This document shows positions 8,836-18,125 of a stretch of 64,000 nucleotides of DNA, in pieces (within the stretch, counting starts at the first letter, position 1; each line of letters begins with the position of its first letter). Both the position numbers and the translations under genes were made by a program. Below the pieces are notes generated by a model, which saw only the letters and a list, made by a program, of their open reading frames with translations, did not search any database and was not told the origin of the DNA. This DNA comes from Renibacterium salmoninarum ATCC 33209. GTDB taxonomy: Bacteria > Actinomycetota > Actinomycetes > Actinomycetales > Micrococcaceae. The DNA is taken from positions 806,001 to 870,000 of the forward strand of contig NC_010168.1 in assembly GCF_000018885.1 (NCBI RefSeq), in the 5' to 3' direction.

Positions 8836-9162
8836 TTAGCTTAGCACGTAGAGACCAACTGATAGCACAATTGGTAAAAGTACAACAAACAAGTTGTGCC
8901 AGGTTTGATCGGGGTAGCGCGAAGGGTCCCAGACCTTTGGCTGGTAGTTCCCATCAGCCAAAGAGCCGATCTGGCCAAGAGGAGTGTTGACGGTGGCCAG
9001 GCTTGCAAGGTATGCCAGAACTCCAGTCCAAAGCGCGTGGCCGTGGGCAGCATTTACCGGATCGGTGTCAGCTGGCCGCCAGCGAATCCAGTGGACGACG
9101 CCGTAGACCAACAGGCCAACTCCAATGACTAGGCCGAACTCTAAGCCATTGATGTTGAACAT
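8836..9162 (-). CDS. Small membrane protein of unknown function (108 aa)
   Basis: A strong ribosome site (AAAGGAG, 6 nt before ATG at 9162) supports this start. Hydrophobic segments lie at about residues 8-27, 43-60 and 88-107. They are separated by a loop with HWIRWRPADTDPVNAAHGHAL and a WDPSRYPDQTWHN stretch. No family recognised. Confidence 0.65.
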   Translation of the reverse strand: MFNINGLEFGLVIGVGLLVYGVVHWIRWRPADTDPVNAAHGHALWTGVLAYLASLATVNTPLGQIGSLADGNYQPKVWDPSRYPDQTWHNLFVVLLPIVLSVGLYVLS

Positions 9163-9262
9163 CGAGACTCCTTTGTGTCAATGTGTCAGTCATTTGATAC
9201 AAAGCGAATTTCGTCAAGCGAATAGCAAAATTTTGCAATGCAGTCAGCCGCTCCATCCCGGA

Positions 9263-9344
9263 CGTGCACGCCCGTCCAATGGTGCAGATTTCTGGGCAGG
9301 AAAGTTTCTACCCACCGACATGCTGAGGTGGACGGGTGTGCACG
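9263..9344. repeat. Long imperfect intergenic hairpin
   Basis: Arms at 9263-9278 (CGTGCACGCCCGTCCA) and 9329-9344 pair over 16 bp with one mismatch. The 50-nt loop contains a second weaker stem. It sits upstream of the 108-residue membrane gene and downstream of the Nudix gene. It resembles the other long intergenic hairpins in the window in size and placement but shares no obvious sequence with them. Confidence 0.7.
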
Positions 9345-9361
9345 TACATGAGTGCGACTTC

Positions 9362-9392
9362 GGACTAAGCCCGGTAAGCTCAGGCTTAGTCC
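9362..9392 (-). terminator. Hairpin at the end of the Nudix/phosphatase gene
   Basis: Perfect 10-bp arms GGACTAAGCC/GGCTTAGTCC with an 11-nt loop. The TAA stop of the upstream gene lies inside the first arm, so the structure forms exactly at the end of the message. There is no strong U-run after it, so it may act in termination or in mRNA protection. Confidence 0.6.
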
Positions 9393-10333
9393 TCAAACGG
9401 TTTGTGTTGCTCCAAAGACACCACGCGATTGCCGGCAATTTGGCAAACGACCAATTCACCCGGGGCCAGATACGGATCGTCCACCGGTAACAGTGCTCGC
9501 AATTTCGGGCTCATGTACCGCGCCAGCTGTTTGAAAACGCTAGGTAGTGCGGGCCGATGCGTGCACAGCAGTACCGCTCGTTCCTTATCGAACAGCGTGT
9601 CTACCACTGCTGCGGTTTTCGCTGGCTTGCGCTGATGGTTGGCTTCGGTCAACGCATCGACCAGCTTGACCTTAGCTTCGCTCGCCTTGGCATAGGGCGA
9701 AATTGTCGCAATACAACGGACCCAGGGGCTGCTCACTATCCGGTCCGGACGCCAAGCAAACATTAGCCTTTTCACCGCAGCAGCTTGCCGTTGACCAGTT
9801 GCCGCCAATGGCCGATCGCCTTCGGCTCGCGTCCAGGACGAGCGCGGTTTGGCTTTGGCATGGCGCAAAATAATCAGCGGCCAAGTGCGCAATTCTTTAC
9901 GTCGGTGCGCTTCTTCTAAAGCATCTAGCGGCTTGATATCAGTCGAGTTGCTCAATAACTGCCGGGCCCGATCAGGTGTGCACCAGAGCACGTCGTCGAC
10001 TTCTTTGCGATCAGGAGCCGGTTTTTGATCAACGAGTTCGCACGCCCAGTAATAGACCAGTTTGAGACCAGAGGAAACCGGATAATCGGTATGCGGCAGC
10101 GGAATGCCTAAGCTGACCTTTACGCCAATTTCCTCGTCGACTTCGCGAATCGCAGTCTCTGGAAGTGTCTCGCCGGGATCTTGCTTGCCTTTCGGCCAAG
10201 ACCAATCGTCGTATCGTGGCCGGTGGATCAGTAGCACCCAGAGTTGTTTCTTTTGGACTCGCCAACACAGTGTGCCAGCGGCCAATACCGCAAACGATTG
10301 CGCGGGAGCTGACGAGAGAGCGGGATCTTCCAT
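9386..10333 (-). CDS. Nudix hydrolase fused to histidine phosphatase (MutT1-like)
   Basis: Two domains. Nudix is at about residues 12-135, with the box GKQDPGETLPETAIREVDEEIGV (shown here by its parts GETLPETA and REVDEEIG). A SixA/phosphoglycerate-mutase-like phosphatase is at about 150-315 with LRHAKA as the RHG-type motif. In mycobacteria this architecture (MutT1) hydrolyses 8-oxo-dGTP and diadenosine or dinucleotide polyphosphates. Its TAATG overlap with the ppk stop makes the pair an operon, a common actinobacterial arrangement that links nucleotide clean-up with polyphosphate metabolism. Confidence 0.92.
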   Translation of the reverse strand: MEDPALSSAPAQSFAVLAAGTLCWRVQKKQLWVLLIHRPRYDDWSWPKGKQDPGETLPETAIREVDEEIGVKVSLGIPLPHTDYPVSSGLKLVYYWACELVDQKPAPDRKEVDDVLWCTPDRARQLLSNSTDIKPLDALEEAHRRKELRTWPLIILRHAKAKPRSSWTRAEGDRPLAATGQRQAAAVKRLMFAWRPDRIVSSPWVRCIATISPYAKASEAKVKLVDALTEANHQRKPAKTAAVVDTLFDKERAVLLCTHRPALPSVFKQLARYMSPKLRALLPVDDPYLAPGELVVCQIAGNRVVSLEQHKPFED

Positions 10334-12573
10334 TACCGGCGAACGGCCGATCGCTGACGGGAACGGCTAGCCAAAAGCCAGGACTGAACATCAATCAACG
10401 TGCCGCCCTCCGCATTGAGATGGTGCCTGGTCCATATCCCGTTCTGATCAAGGTGCCAGCTAGAGGTGCCAATGTCTACGTAACGGTCTAGAAGTGAAAC
10501 CATCTCCGCCACGTCGTCCTGATTGGACAGCTGAACTAAGGCCTCAACTCGACGATCAAGATTCCGGTGCATCATGTCAGCGGAGCCGATCAAAACTACC
10601 GGATTTCCACCATTTCCGAATGCGAAGACCCTGGAGTGCTCTAGGAACCGGCCCAATACCGAGCGCACCGTAATGTTTTCGCTGAGACCAGGAACGCCTG
10701 GCCGCAGCGAGCAGATGCCGCGAACAATGACATCAACGCGGACGCCTGCCTGCGAAGCCCGGTACAGCGAGTCAATGATGGCCTCATCAACCATGGAGTT
10801 GACTTTGATCTGCACTTTGCCGGGCAGCCCTGCCCGGGCGTTGCTTATTTCCTTCTCGATTCGATCAATGAGGCCGGACCGTACCGAGCGGGGTGCCACC
10901 AGTAGCCGCTTGAAGGCGGACTTTGGTGCGTAGCCGGAAAGCTGGTTGAACAACCGAGTCAGGTCCTCACCCACTTGGTTATCCGCGGTAAGCAGGCCCA
11001 AATCTTCGTAGTAACGCGCAGTGCGAGGGTGGTAATTTCCGGTGCCAATGTGGCAGTAGCGACGCAGGCCGTCTTGCTCTTGCCGGACAACGAGCGAAAG
11101 TTTGCAGTGTGTTTTCAGGCCAACAATGCCATAAACCACATGCACGCCAGCCTGCTCAAGCTTGCGAGCCCAGGAAATATTAGCTTGCTCGTCGAAGCGC
11201 GCTTTGATCTCTACCAGAGCCAGAACCTGCTTGCCAGCCTCCGCTGCGTCGACTAGTGCATCAACAATCGGCGAATCGCCACTGGTGCGGTACAATGTCT
11301 GCTTGATCGCCTGGACCTTAGGGTCTGCGGCAGCTTGTTCCAAAAATGCTTGCACTGAGGTAGAGAACGAATCGTAGGGATGATGTAGCAAGATATCTCG
11401 ACGGCGCATCGCGGCAAAGACGTTGGCGTCCTTGGATGTCTCCGATTCGTTGAGGTATCGCGAGGTGTGCGGAACCTGTTTGGGGTAGTGCAAGTCAGCA
11501 CGGTCGACGGCGGCGATGACACTCAGACCGCGCAAATCCAGCGGCGCTGGCACGGCATAAACTTCCGATTCTTCGACGTCGAGCTCGCGAACCAACAGTG
11601 CGCGGATGTTTGGGTTGATATCGGTCGTGACCTCGAGCCGGACTGGCGGGCCAAAGCGGCGTCGCAAAAGCTCCTTTTCGAGCGCCTGCAGCAGATTCTC
11701 GGCGTCGTCCTCTTCTACCTCGAGGTCTTCGTTTCGCGTCACGCGGAAGGTGTGGTGTTCCAAAACTTCCATACCCGGGAAAAGCTGATCCAAGTGGACC
11801 GCAATAACTTCTTCGAGCGGAATGAAGCGCGCCACCCGGCCGGGTACAGTCCCTGCGCGCGGCCCGTCCACGGCGACCATCCGTGGCAGCTGGTCTGGAA
11901 CTTTGACTCTGGCAAAGAGTTCCTTATCGCTCACCGGATTGCGCACGACGACGGCAAGGTTCAGCGATAGTCCAGAAATGTAAGGGAATGGGTGCGCTGG
12001 GTCCACCGCGAGCGGCGTCAGAATAGGAAAGACCTTTTCCGCAAACATGCTGCTCAGGCGGGTCTTGGCTGCATCGTCGAGTTCATCCCAACGAACTAAA
12101 TGGAAATGTTCGTAGGCAAGAGCCGGTCGAATCTGATCGGCAAAAATGTGCGCATGCCGCGCTTGTAAGCGGTGAGCTTCTTCGCTGATCTGTTCCAAAA
12201 CTTCGATCGGGCTGAGGCCAGCAGGCGAAGGCACTGCAAGGCCGGTCGCGATGCGACGCTTAAGCCCGGCGACGCGAACCATGAAAAACTCATCCAAGTT
12301 AGAAGCAAAGATGGATAAGAAATTGATTCGTTCGAGTAGCTGCAGATCCGGGTCTTCTGCCAACTGCAGCACCCGCGCATTGAATGCCAACCAGCTCAAC
12401 TCGCGGTCTAGGAAGCGGTCAGCGCTAATTTCGCCGTCCGGAATCAGACTTGGTGCGAATTCTGGAATGTCGATGCGGTCTTGGGTGGCGCGCGCTGCGG
12501 GCACCTCTGAACTACCGAATCGATCGGATCCGCTACGAATGGTGATTGCTGCTCCCGTTGATTCGGCCTGCAT
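10333..12573 (-). CDS. ppk1: Polyphosphate kinase
   Basis: Makes inorganic polyphosphate from ATP, reversibly. Domains in order: N-terminal helical domain ([17 protein letters not shown] near 56; FMVRVAGLK near 98), head domain, then two phospholipase-D-like catalytic domains. The autophosphorylated His is residue 489 in VGLKTHCKL, and a second signature is [20 protein letters not shown]. Length 746 is slightly above the E. coli enzyme because of an N-terminal extension of about 40 residues. It appears intact and is translationally coupled to the downstream Nudix gene. Confidence 0.97.
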   Translation of the reverse strand: MQAESTGAAITIRSGSDRFGSSEVPAARATQDRIDIPEFAPSLIPDGEISADRFLDRELSWLAFNARVLQLAEDPDLQLLERINFLSIFASNLDEFFMVRVAGLKRRIATGLAVPSPAGLSPIEVLEQISEEAHRLQARHAHIFADQIRPALAYEHFHLVRWDELDDAAKTRLSSMFAEKVFPILTPLAVDPAHPFPYISGLSLNLAVVVRNPVSDKELFARVKVPDQLPRMVAVDGPRAGTVPGRVARFIPLEEVIAVHLDQLFPGMEVLEHHTFRVTRNEDLEVEEDDAENLLQALEKELLRRRFGPPVRLEVTTDINPNIRALLVRELDVEESEVYAVPAPLDLRGLSVIAAVDRADLHYPKQVPHTSRYLNESETSKDANVFAAMRRRDILLHHPYDSFSTSVQAFLEQAAADPKVQAIKQTLYRTSGDSPIVDALVDAAEAGKQVLALVEIKARFDEQANISWARKLEQAGVHVVYGIVGLKTHCKLSLVVRQEQDGLRRYCHIGTGNYHPRTARYYEDLGLLTADNQVGEDLTRLFNQLSGYAPKSAFKRLLVAPRSVRSGLIDRIEKEISNARAGLPGKVQIKVNSMVDEAIIDSLYRASQAGVRVDVIVRGICSLRPGVPGLSENITVRSVLGRFLEHSRVFAFGNGGNPVVLIGSADMMHRNLDRRVEALVQLSNQDDVAEMVSLLDRYVDIGTSSWHLDQNGIWTRHHLNAEGGTLIDVQSWLLASRSRQRSAVRR

Positions 12574-12646
12574 GATTCCCTACTTCCCTGATGCTCAGTA
12601 CAAGCCTACAAGCGGCGGGCCGGAGTTGTTCATTCGATGCGTTCAG

Positions 12647-13663
12647 CTACTGGAACTTGTTATTGCTATTTGTTGCAGAAGGGTAGGAATACATAGTGTC
12701 AGCGTCCCAACGGGCGAATCCGAGGCTTTGGTACAGGCTGACTGCTGCCGTGTTGTCGGCATCGACGTACAACATGATTGAGCTCAAGCCCTTTTTCTGT
12801 AAGTAGTCGATTCCAGCAAGAGTCAAAGCTTTGCCTAAGCCCTTGCCCTGTGCTGCCGGAGCGATGCCGACGACGTAGACCTCACCAATAGCCTGATGAC
12901 CGGCCGGCGCAGCATGGATTTTAGTCCAGTGAAACCCCATGATTTGGTCTGTTTCGTCAACGGCAAGCAAGAATCCAGCGGCGTCAAACCACTGTTCCTC
13001 CATCAACGACTTCAGATCGGCCAGCGATGTTTCGCCTTGTTCGGGGTGATGAGCAAAAGCAGCGGCGTTGACCGCTAACCAAGCAGCTTCATCTTGATCT
13101 GGTACAAAACTGCGCAATGAAATATTCGTAGGCAAACTAGCGGCGGGCAGCTGATGACCGGCATCAAGAGCCAGTCGCAATCGCCGCAGGGCGCGGACTG
13201 CTTCGAAGCCAAACTGATCGGCAAGTTGTTGCGCTGCAGCATGGCTACCATGTGACCAGGCATTGAGCGACTCGAAGCCACGTGCTGATTGCAAACTTTT
13301 CAACAGGACTTGGCCAACGCCTTGATTCCGATACGTCGGGTGAACAACCAGCTCCAAGGTTCCGCTCGCCGGCTGCCCATCATGTTCCAGCACCACGGCG
13401 ACGCCGGCGAGTGCTGCTGGCACCTCTGGCGCGGCGGGAACATAGCTCAGCAGGATCAATAGCGGGGCGTTAGCACTGCGTAATTGAATCAAAGTCTGGT
13501 CTGAAAACGGCGGATGTCCGTCAGTATCGATGGCAACTTCGGCCAGCTTGAGGATCTCTTGCAGCAGGTAAGTCTCCGGAGCAGCCCGTAAGACCTGAAT
13601 CGGCCATTCGGTGCGATCTTCAGCGTGATTTGTTTGCGGAGGTGTTGCTGGCCCAGTCGTCAT
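12647..13663 (-). CDS. mshD: Mycothiol synthase (mycothiol acetyltransferase)
   Basis: Last step of mycothiol synthesis: acetylates Cys-GlcN-inositol with acetyl-CoA. It has two GNAT domains in tandem. The first contains ELVVHPTYRNQGVGQVLL (about 104-121). The second contains GEVYVVGIAPAAQGKGLGKALT (about 256-277, with the CoA loop QGKGLG) followed by LYVDADNTAAVSLYQSLGF. Length 338 is normal. It is next to glnR, as in mycobacteria (Rv0818-Rv0819), which supports both assignments. Confidence 0.95.
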   Translation of the reverse strand: MTTGPATPPQTNHAEDRTEWPIQVLRAAPETYLLQEILKLAEVAIDTDGHPPFSDQTLIQLRSANAPLLILLSYVPAAPEVPAALAGVAVVLEHDGQPASGTLELVVHPTYRNQGVGQVLLKSLQSARGFESLNAWSHGSHAAAQQLADQFGFEAVRALRRLRLALDAGHQLPAASLPTNISLRSFVPDQDEAAWLAVNAAAFAHHPEQGETSLADLKSLMEEQWFDAAGFLLAVDETDQIMGFHWTKIHAAPAGHQAIGEVYVVGIAPAAQGKGLGKALTLAGIDYLQKKGLSSIMLYVDADNTAAVSLYQSLGFARWDADTMYSYPSATNSNNKFQ

Positions 13664-13787
13664 TCCTAGAGCCTAGCCGTGGCTGAAATTCAGGTATAGT
13701 TGTCGGACGGTCATCAAGACCGCAAGGGGGATGCGCCAGTGGGGTGCCGCGATACGTTCGACCCGTATGTCCTCCACCAATGGGTGC

Positions 13788-14488
13788 CTAAGCTTCTGAA
13801 AGTTCCTCATCTGGCACGCGCATTAGCGTCAATCGGTAACCAACATTTCGCACTGTGCTGATCAGATTCTCGTGATCTGAGCCCAATTTTGCGCGCAGTC
13901 GTCGAACATGCACGTCTACGGTCCTGGTGCCGCCGTAGTAGTCATAGCCCCAAACTTCATGAAGTAACTGGGCTCTAGTGAAGACCCGCCCCGGGTACTT
14001 CGCTAAATACTTGAGCAGTTCAAACTCTATATATAGGTCAGATTCAAGGCATTGCCGTTGACTCGCGCTGTGTAGGAAGACTCATCGATGACTACGCCGG
14101 CAGCCCGAATCTCGTTGCTGGTATCTTCGGTGACTTCTTGCGTCCGAGCAATAGCTAAGCGGAAACGCGCCTCAACTTCGGCCGGACCAGCCGAATCAAG
14201 CACAATGTCGTCGGCGGCCCAATTGGCAGAAATCACCGCCATGCCGCCTTCGGTCAGCACTAACAGCAGGGGAGCGCCGGGGCCGGTGGCTCGGAGAAGT
14301 TGAGTGAGTGAGCGGGCACCAACAAGATCTTTACGAGCATCTAGCAAGATAATGTCTGCCGGTTCAGCATCTAGTAACGCTGACGGCTCGGCCGGCAAGA
14401 TGTGTACTCGATGATTGAGCAGCTCTAAAGCAGGCAAGATGTCCACCGAGGACCCGATGCTATTGGTCAGTATTAGGATGTGGGACAT
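13788..14488 (-). pseudogene. glnR: GlnR-type response regulator, frameshifted by TA-repeat slippage
   Basis: GlnR is the OmpR-class master regulator of nitrogen assimilation in actinobacteria. The receiver half (MSHILILTNSIGSSVDILPA at the start, ATG at 14488 with GGAGGA 5 nt upstream) ends early at NALNLTYI. The winged-helix half is intact in another frame: [20 protein letters not shown], then [20 protein letters not shown]. Between them is TATATATA (14029-14036); removing one TA unit restores [11 protein letters not shown]. The neighbouring mshD matches the usual glnR-mshD order. Nitrogen control is probably lost, unless the length of this repeat varies between cells. Confidence 0.88.
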
Positions 14489-14678
14489 TCGTTCCTCCAA
14501 TGTGCTCAGGCGCGCATCTTCGGGCGTCTTCGGCCTCCGGCCAAGGCTTAAGACGCCAAGGTTCGGTTCCGTATTGGATACGAGTATAGCGCTAGCTCAT
14601 GGGCGCTTCTGCTGTGTGACTGGAGACGCGCGCCTATTCGGCAGGGCAGATCTTCGCCGAATAGGGCAGGATGAGTAT

Positions 14679-15413
14679 GTGAAAAGTTGGAGTGTTGGCC
14701 TGACCGGTGTGCTGAGCCTGGTCGCGATTATTGCTGCCTCTTATGGGCCTTCAGGGCTTGCGCTCACAGTGGGCATTGTCTTTTCGGCACTCTTTGGCTA
14801 CGGCTGGCCGCATTACTTGGCAATTCCGGCAAAAAAGACACTCGGCGCGGTCATCGCGATTTGTGGTGCGCTTGCCGTGTTCATTGCTAGATTCTCACCG
14901 GGTCCTGGTTATTTGGCCTGGTTGCCGGCCGTGATAGCGCTGGGCGTTGGTGCGGTGTTTGTCATTCAACTCATTCGAGGAACCGGGCAGAGCCACCGTT
15001 TAGAGTCCACTTTCGGCTGTGTAGCTGGCGTACTGATAGTTACGGTTGGTGCGGGCTGGATTGCGGCGCATCGCTTTACCGGCGAAAGCGCGATGACCTG
15101 GATTGCGGGGCTAAGCGCCGTCGTCGTACTGCTTTTGGGTATGATCCGGTGGCCGGATCGAATCATTGCGCCACTTGGCTTGGTACTGGGCGGCCTGGCT
15201 GGTCCGTTAGCCGCGCTGTTATTTTCCGATGTACATATTTTGCCTGCCGCGGTGATTGGCCTAGTTATTGCCGCGGTATTACTGAGCTTCCGACGACTGG
15301 CGAGTATTGCCTCGCCATTAGGAAACGTCGCCGGGAGCATCGCCATGGGACTAGCCCCGGTGCTGTCTTTGGGCGCGATGGTTTACTTCATCGACAAACT
15401 CTTATCGGCCTGA
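14679..15413 (+). CDS. Multi-spanning membrane protein of unknown function
   Basis: GTG at 14679 is taken as start. The open frame extends further upstream, but that part reads through the glnR promoter region. About 244 residues with roughly seven hydrophobic segments, starting with SVGLTGVLSLVAIIAASYG and ending with LAPVLSLGAMVYFIDKLL. It contains no recognised transporter motif. It is divergent from glnR. Confidence 0.65.
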   Translation: MKSWSVGLTGVLSLVAIIAASYGPSGLALTVGIVFSALFGYGWPHYLAIPAKKTLGAVIAICGALAVFIARFSPGPGYLAWLPAVIALGVGAVFVIQLIRGTGQSHRLESTFGCVAGVLIVTVGAGWIAAHRFTGESAMTWIAGLSAVVVLLLGMIRWPDRIIAPLGLVLGGLAGPLAALLFSDVHILPAAVIGLVIAAVLLSFRRLASIASPLGNVAGSIAMGLAPVLSLGAMVYFIDKLLSA

Positions 15414-15459
15414 ATTGCTACGTGCCAGCGCTGGTCAAATCTCACGATAAGATGAAGCC

Positions 15460-15573
15460 ATGTCGACCCTTGGTTTGGAAATTTTCTTCATTGTCCTGTT
15501 GGTGATCGCTAGCCTGTCGATGGCTTGGTTCGCCGGGCTCGTTGTCTGGCGGTTGTTCAAAGGCCAGAAGTAA
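15460..15573 (+). CDS. Single-span membrane microprotein (37 aa)
   Basis: ATG at 15460 to TAA at 15571. The peptide starts MSTLGLEIFFIVLLVIASLS, continues with a single hydrophobic helix, and ends in a basic tail (WRLFKGQK). It lies 4 bp before the nitrobindin-like gene, so the two are co-transcribed. Similar tiny proteins occur at this place in related actinobacteria by my recollection; function is unknown. Confidence 0.6.
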   Translation: MSTLGLEIFFIVLLVIASLSMAWFAGLVVWRLFKGQK

Positions 15574-15577
15574 CCAC

Positions 15578-16210
15578 ATGCCGGTTGAGATCCCTAGGGA
15601 CCTGACTCCGGAGCTGGTGCCGCTTTCCTGGCTTCTAGGTCAGTGGGAGGGGCAGGGGCGCTTAGGCACCGGAGAAGCAGAATCAGAACACTTCTTCCAG
15701 CGTGTGACCTTTAGCTCCAACGGGCTACCGTATTTGGAATACGTTGCTGAAAGCTGGCTCACCGACGAAGAGGGCATGAAGTTACGCCCGTTGAGTGTGG
15801 AAATGGGCTTCTGGGCGCTTGACCGAAAACTCGGTGAAGCCGACGGCGGGCCAGGGTTAATCCCGGCAGATATCGTGCCCGCGCTGACCACGGCAGACGA
15901 CGTCGAAAAATTGCGCAACGATACCAGTGGCTTCGACATCACCGCGACTATCGTGCACCCCGGCGGCATATCTGAGTTGTATTACGGCACCATCAAAGGT
16001 CCGCAGATCGAATTGTCCACCGATGCGGTAATGCGCGGTGCTGGCGCAAAAGACTACAGCGCGGCAACAAGAATTTTCGGTTTAGTCAACGGAGACCTGT
16101 TCTGGCGCTGGGATGTTGCTGCCGAGGGCAACTCGCTCGAGGCGCACGCCTCCGCAATCTTGAAGAAAACTGCAGCCCCCGAGTCAGCCGAACAGCGACC
16201 TTCGGAATAG
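15578..16210 (+). CDS. Nitrobindin-like heme-binding beta-barrel protein (FABP-like, DUF1794)
   Basis: ATG at 15578 is chosen because it follows the microprotein stop; the frame is open further upstream. The signature LLGQWEGQGRLGTGEAE (about residues 19-35, GxWxGxG) marks the THAP4/nitrobindin barrel, with a C-terminal strand FWRWDV. Members bind ferric heme and may handle peroxynitrite or NO. The Mycobacterium homologue Rv0813c sits in the same neighbourhood as glnR and mshD. Length 210 is normal. Confidence 0.85.
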   Translation: MPVEIPRDLTPELVPLSWLLGQWEGQGRLGTGEAESEHFFQRVTFSSNGLPYLEYVAESWLTDEEGMKLRPLSVEMGFWALDRKLGEADGGPGLIPADIVPALTTADDVEKLRNDTSGFDITATIVHPGGISELYYGTIKGPQIELSTDAVMRGAGAKDYSAATRIFGLVNGDLFWRWDVAAEGNSLEAHASAILKKTAAPESAEQRPSE

Positions 16211-16238
16211 TGCGGCCAAATTCTTGGTTGCCAACGCT

Positions 16239-17309
16239 ATGACCTATCGTTCCGTAGTGCTCTCACGACCCGGTGCTGTCGCGGCCGCTGGCCTAGATTC
16301 CGGCGTAGCCGCGCATTACGGCGATCCGTTCCGCGAACAACGTGCACTCGCTGAAGGCAAAGCTCTTGTCGATCAATCTCAGCGCGGTGTAGTCACCGTG
16401 TCCGGACAGGACAGGCTGACCTGGCTGACCACCTTGTCCTCACAAGATGTGTCGAGGCTCAAAGCCGGAGATTCCGCGGAGTTACTGCTGCTGAGTGTGC
16501 AGGGACGCATTGAGTATGACATTCATGTGCTTGACGACGGCGAAACTGCTTGGTTGCTGGTCGAAGCTGCTGAGGCTTCGCCGCTAGCGGCATGGCTCAA
16601 CTCAATGAAGTTCATGCTTCGAGTGGAGGTTAACGAGGTCTCGGAGGAGTGGGGCGTGCTTGCCTCGACCGCGGCGCTACTTGACGGCCAGCCGGTATGG
16701 CAAGATCCGTGGCCCGGCGTTGTGCCCGGCGGCTTTGCCTACTCGAGTCAAGAGGGTCACCCAGGTGTGGATCGGCCATGGTTCGAGTATTTGGTACCAA
16801 TCGAGAAGCTGACCGAACTGATTGCTGAGCTTCCTCTTGCCGGGAGTTTGGCGGCCGAAGCCCTGAGAATTGCTGCCTGGCGGCCGCGGTGGGGTGCCGA
16901 GACGGATGAGAAAACCATTCCGCACGAGCTTGATCTAATGCGCACTGCGGTGCATCTTTCTAAGGGTTGTTACAAGGGCCAAGAGACTGTGGCTCGAGTG
17001 CACAATCTAGGCCACCCGCCGCGCCGATTGGTCTTTTTGCAGCTCGACGGGTCGCAGCACACATTGCCCGTGGTTGGCTCGGCGATTCAGAACGGCGAAC
17101 GCCAAGTGGGTCTACTGACCTCAGTGGCGCAACATTACGAGATGGGCCCGATTGGCCTGGCAGTTATTAAGCGCAATACCGATGCCAACGCCGAGTTGAC
17201 CGTACTTGACGACGGCGAAGCCTATGTTGCTGCGCAGGAAATTGTGGTGGCAACAGATGCTGGCCAAGTTGTTGGCAGGCAGACTAGTTTTCTCAAACCC
17301 GTTCGCTAA
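16239..17309 (+). CDS. ygfZ: Folate-binding protein YgfZ
   Basis: A GcvT-like fold protein that binds tetrahydrofolate and supports Fe-S cluster enzymes such as MiaB. The diagnostic motif KGCYKGQETVARVHNLG is at about residues 245-261, and RLTWLTTLSSQDVS lies near the N-terminus. ATG at 16239 is preferred; a TTG 15 bp upstream is in frame, and neither has a clear ribosome site. It follows the nitrobindin-like gene closely, as in mycobacteria. Confidence 0.92.
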   Translation: MTYRSVVLSRPGAVAAAGLDSGVAAHYGDPFREQRALAEGKALVDQSQRGVVTVSGQDRLTWLTTLSSQDVSRLKAGDSAELLLLSVQGRIEYDIHVLDDGETAWLLVEAAEASPLAAWLNSMKFMLRVEVNEVSEEWGVLASTAALLDGQPVWQDPWPGVVPGGFAYSSQEGHPGVDRPWFEYLVPIEKLTELIAELPLAGSLAAEALRIAAWRPRWGAETDEKTIPHELDLMRTAVHLSKGCYKGQETVARVHNLGHPPRRLVFLQLDGSQHTLPVVGSAIQNGERQVGLLTSVAQHYEMGPIGLAVIKRNTDANAELTVLDDGEAYVAAQEIVVATDAGQVVGRQTSFLKPVR

Positions 17310-17330
17310 TCTCCAACCAACCTATTTTCC

Positions 17331-17393
17331 AAACGCTGCACCACTTTTGGGCCTTAAAACAGGGTTTTAAGGCCCAAAAGTGGTGCAGCGTTT
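17331..17393. repeat. 30-bp perfect inverted repeat, hairpin family 1 copy A
   Basis: Arms 17331-17360 and 17364-17393 are perfect reverse complements over 30 bp with a 3-nt loop. The outer part AACGCTGCACCACTTTTGG is shared with 18126-18188, while the inner 10 bp differ. It lies between the convergent ygfZ and acetyltransferase genes, 21 and 17 bp from their stops. It could terminate transcription from both sides, though no U-run is evident. Confidence 0.95.
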
Positions 17394-17410
17394 GTAGCTG
17401 GGGCGGAATG

Positions 17411-18103
17411 TTAGGGCTGAAGTAGTACCGAGGTTTGCAATCCGGCGGCGACGAAGCCCAACTTGGTGGCCAATGCCTGTGAGGCTTGGTTTGAAATCGA
17501 GACTCGCCATTGCGGAATGAGTCCGGCGCCGAGGGCCTCCTGGGCTGCAATACCTGCTACGGTCAGGCCGAATCCATTTCTGCGCATATCTGGCCGTACT
17601 AGCAAGCTCAAGTGCGCCAAAAGCCCTTGCCATTCCTGGTACCCGGCGCTAGCAAATGCCTCTTGCTCGGAAACGATCGTGAATTGGTGCGTGGTCTCGG
17701 CAATTCCAGATTCGTTGACGTCGTCCACAGGGCAGAGGGTAGAAAGCAAAGCCTTGTCCGCCGCTGCCAAAGAGACGGTAGTTTCCGTGCTGGGATCGAT
17801 AATCTCCAGGTCGTCCGCAAACATCAGTTCAGCGGCGCCTAGACCGCGAGCGCCGTGATCTGCACCCAAACTCAACAGCGTGGAGTGTTGTACTAATTCT
17901 TCGTCGCTGAGCCCTGCTGCTCGGTCGAGGAACCATTGCGGTCCAAGCAGGGCCTTACAGTCGAATAGTTGGACAAAGGATCCGGTGCCAGAATCGGTCA
18001 CCTTGGTGAGCCTGCCGCCCGGCTGAAATGCGCCGTCGTCGAACCCTAAGAGTCTTTCCCAAGCCAGTTTAACTATTGCGGCCGAGGCAGTTTCGAATGC
18101 CAT
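17411..18103 (-). CDS. GNAT-family N-acetyltransferase
   Basis: The C-terminal half holds a GNAT core: SLLVRPDMRRNGFGLTVAG (about 165-183, the acetyl-CoA loop R-R-N-G-F-G) and SNQASQALATKLGFVAAG (about 203-220). The N-terminal half is a less conserved domain seen in actinobacterial GNAT proteins of about 230 residues. Substrate unknown. Confidence 0.85.
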   Translation of the reverse strand: MAFETASAAIVKLAWERLLGFDDGAFQPGGRLTKVTDSGTGSFVQLFDCKALLGPQWFLDRAAGLSDEELVQHSTLLSLGADHGARGLGAAELMFADDLEIIDPSTETTVSLAAADKALLSTLCPVDDVNESGIAETTHQFTIVSEQEAFASAGYQEWQGLLAHLSLLVRPDMRRNGFGLTVAGIAAQEALGAGLIPQWRVSISNQASQALATKLGFVAAGLQTSVLLQP

Positions 18104-18125
18104 GTTTTCCTTTGACGATGCTCTT

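Noticed and set aside
14415..14678. N-terminal extension of the membrane protein at 14679
   Set aside because: This part overlaps the glnR coding and promoter region antisense and contains no hydrophobic or conserved segment.
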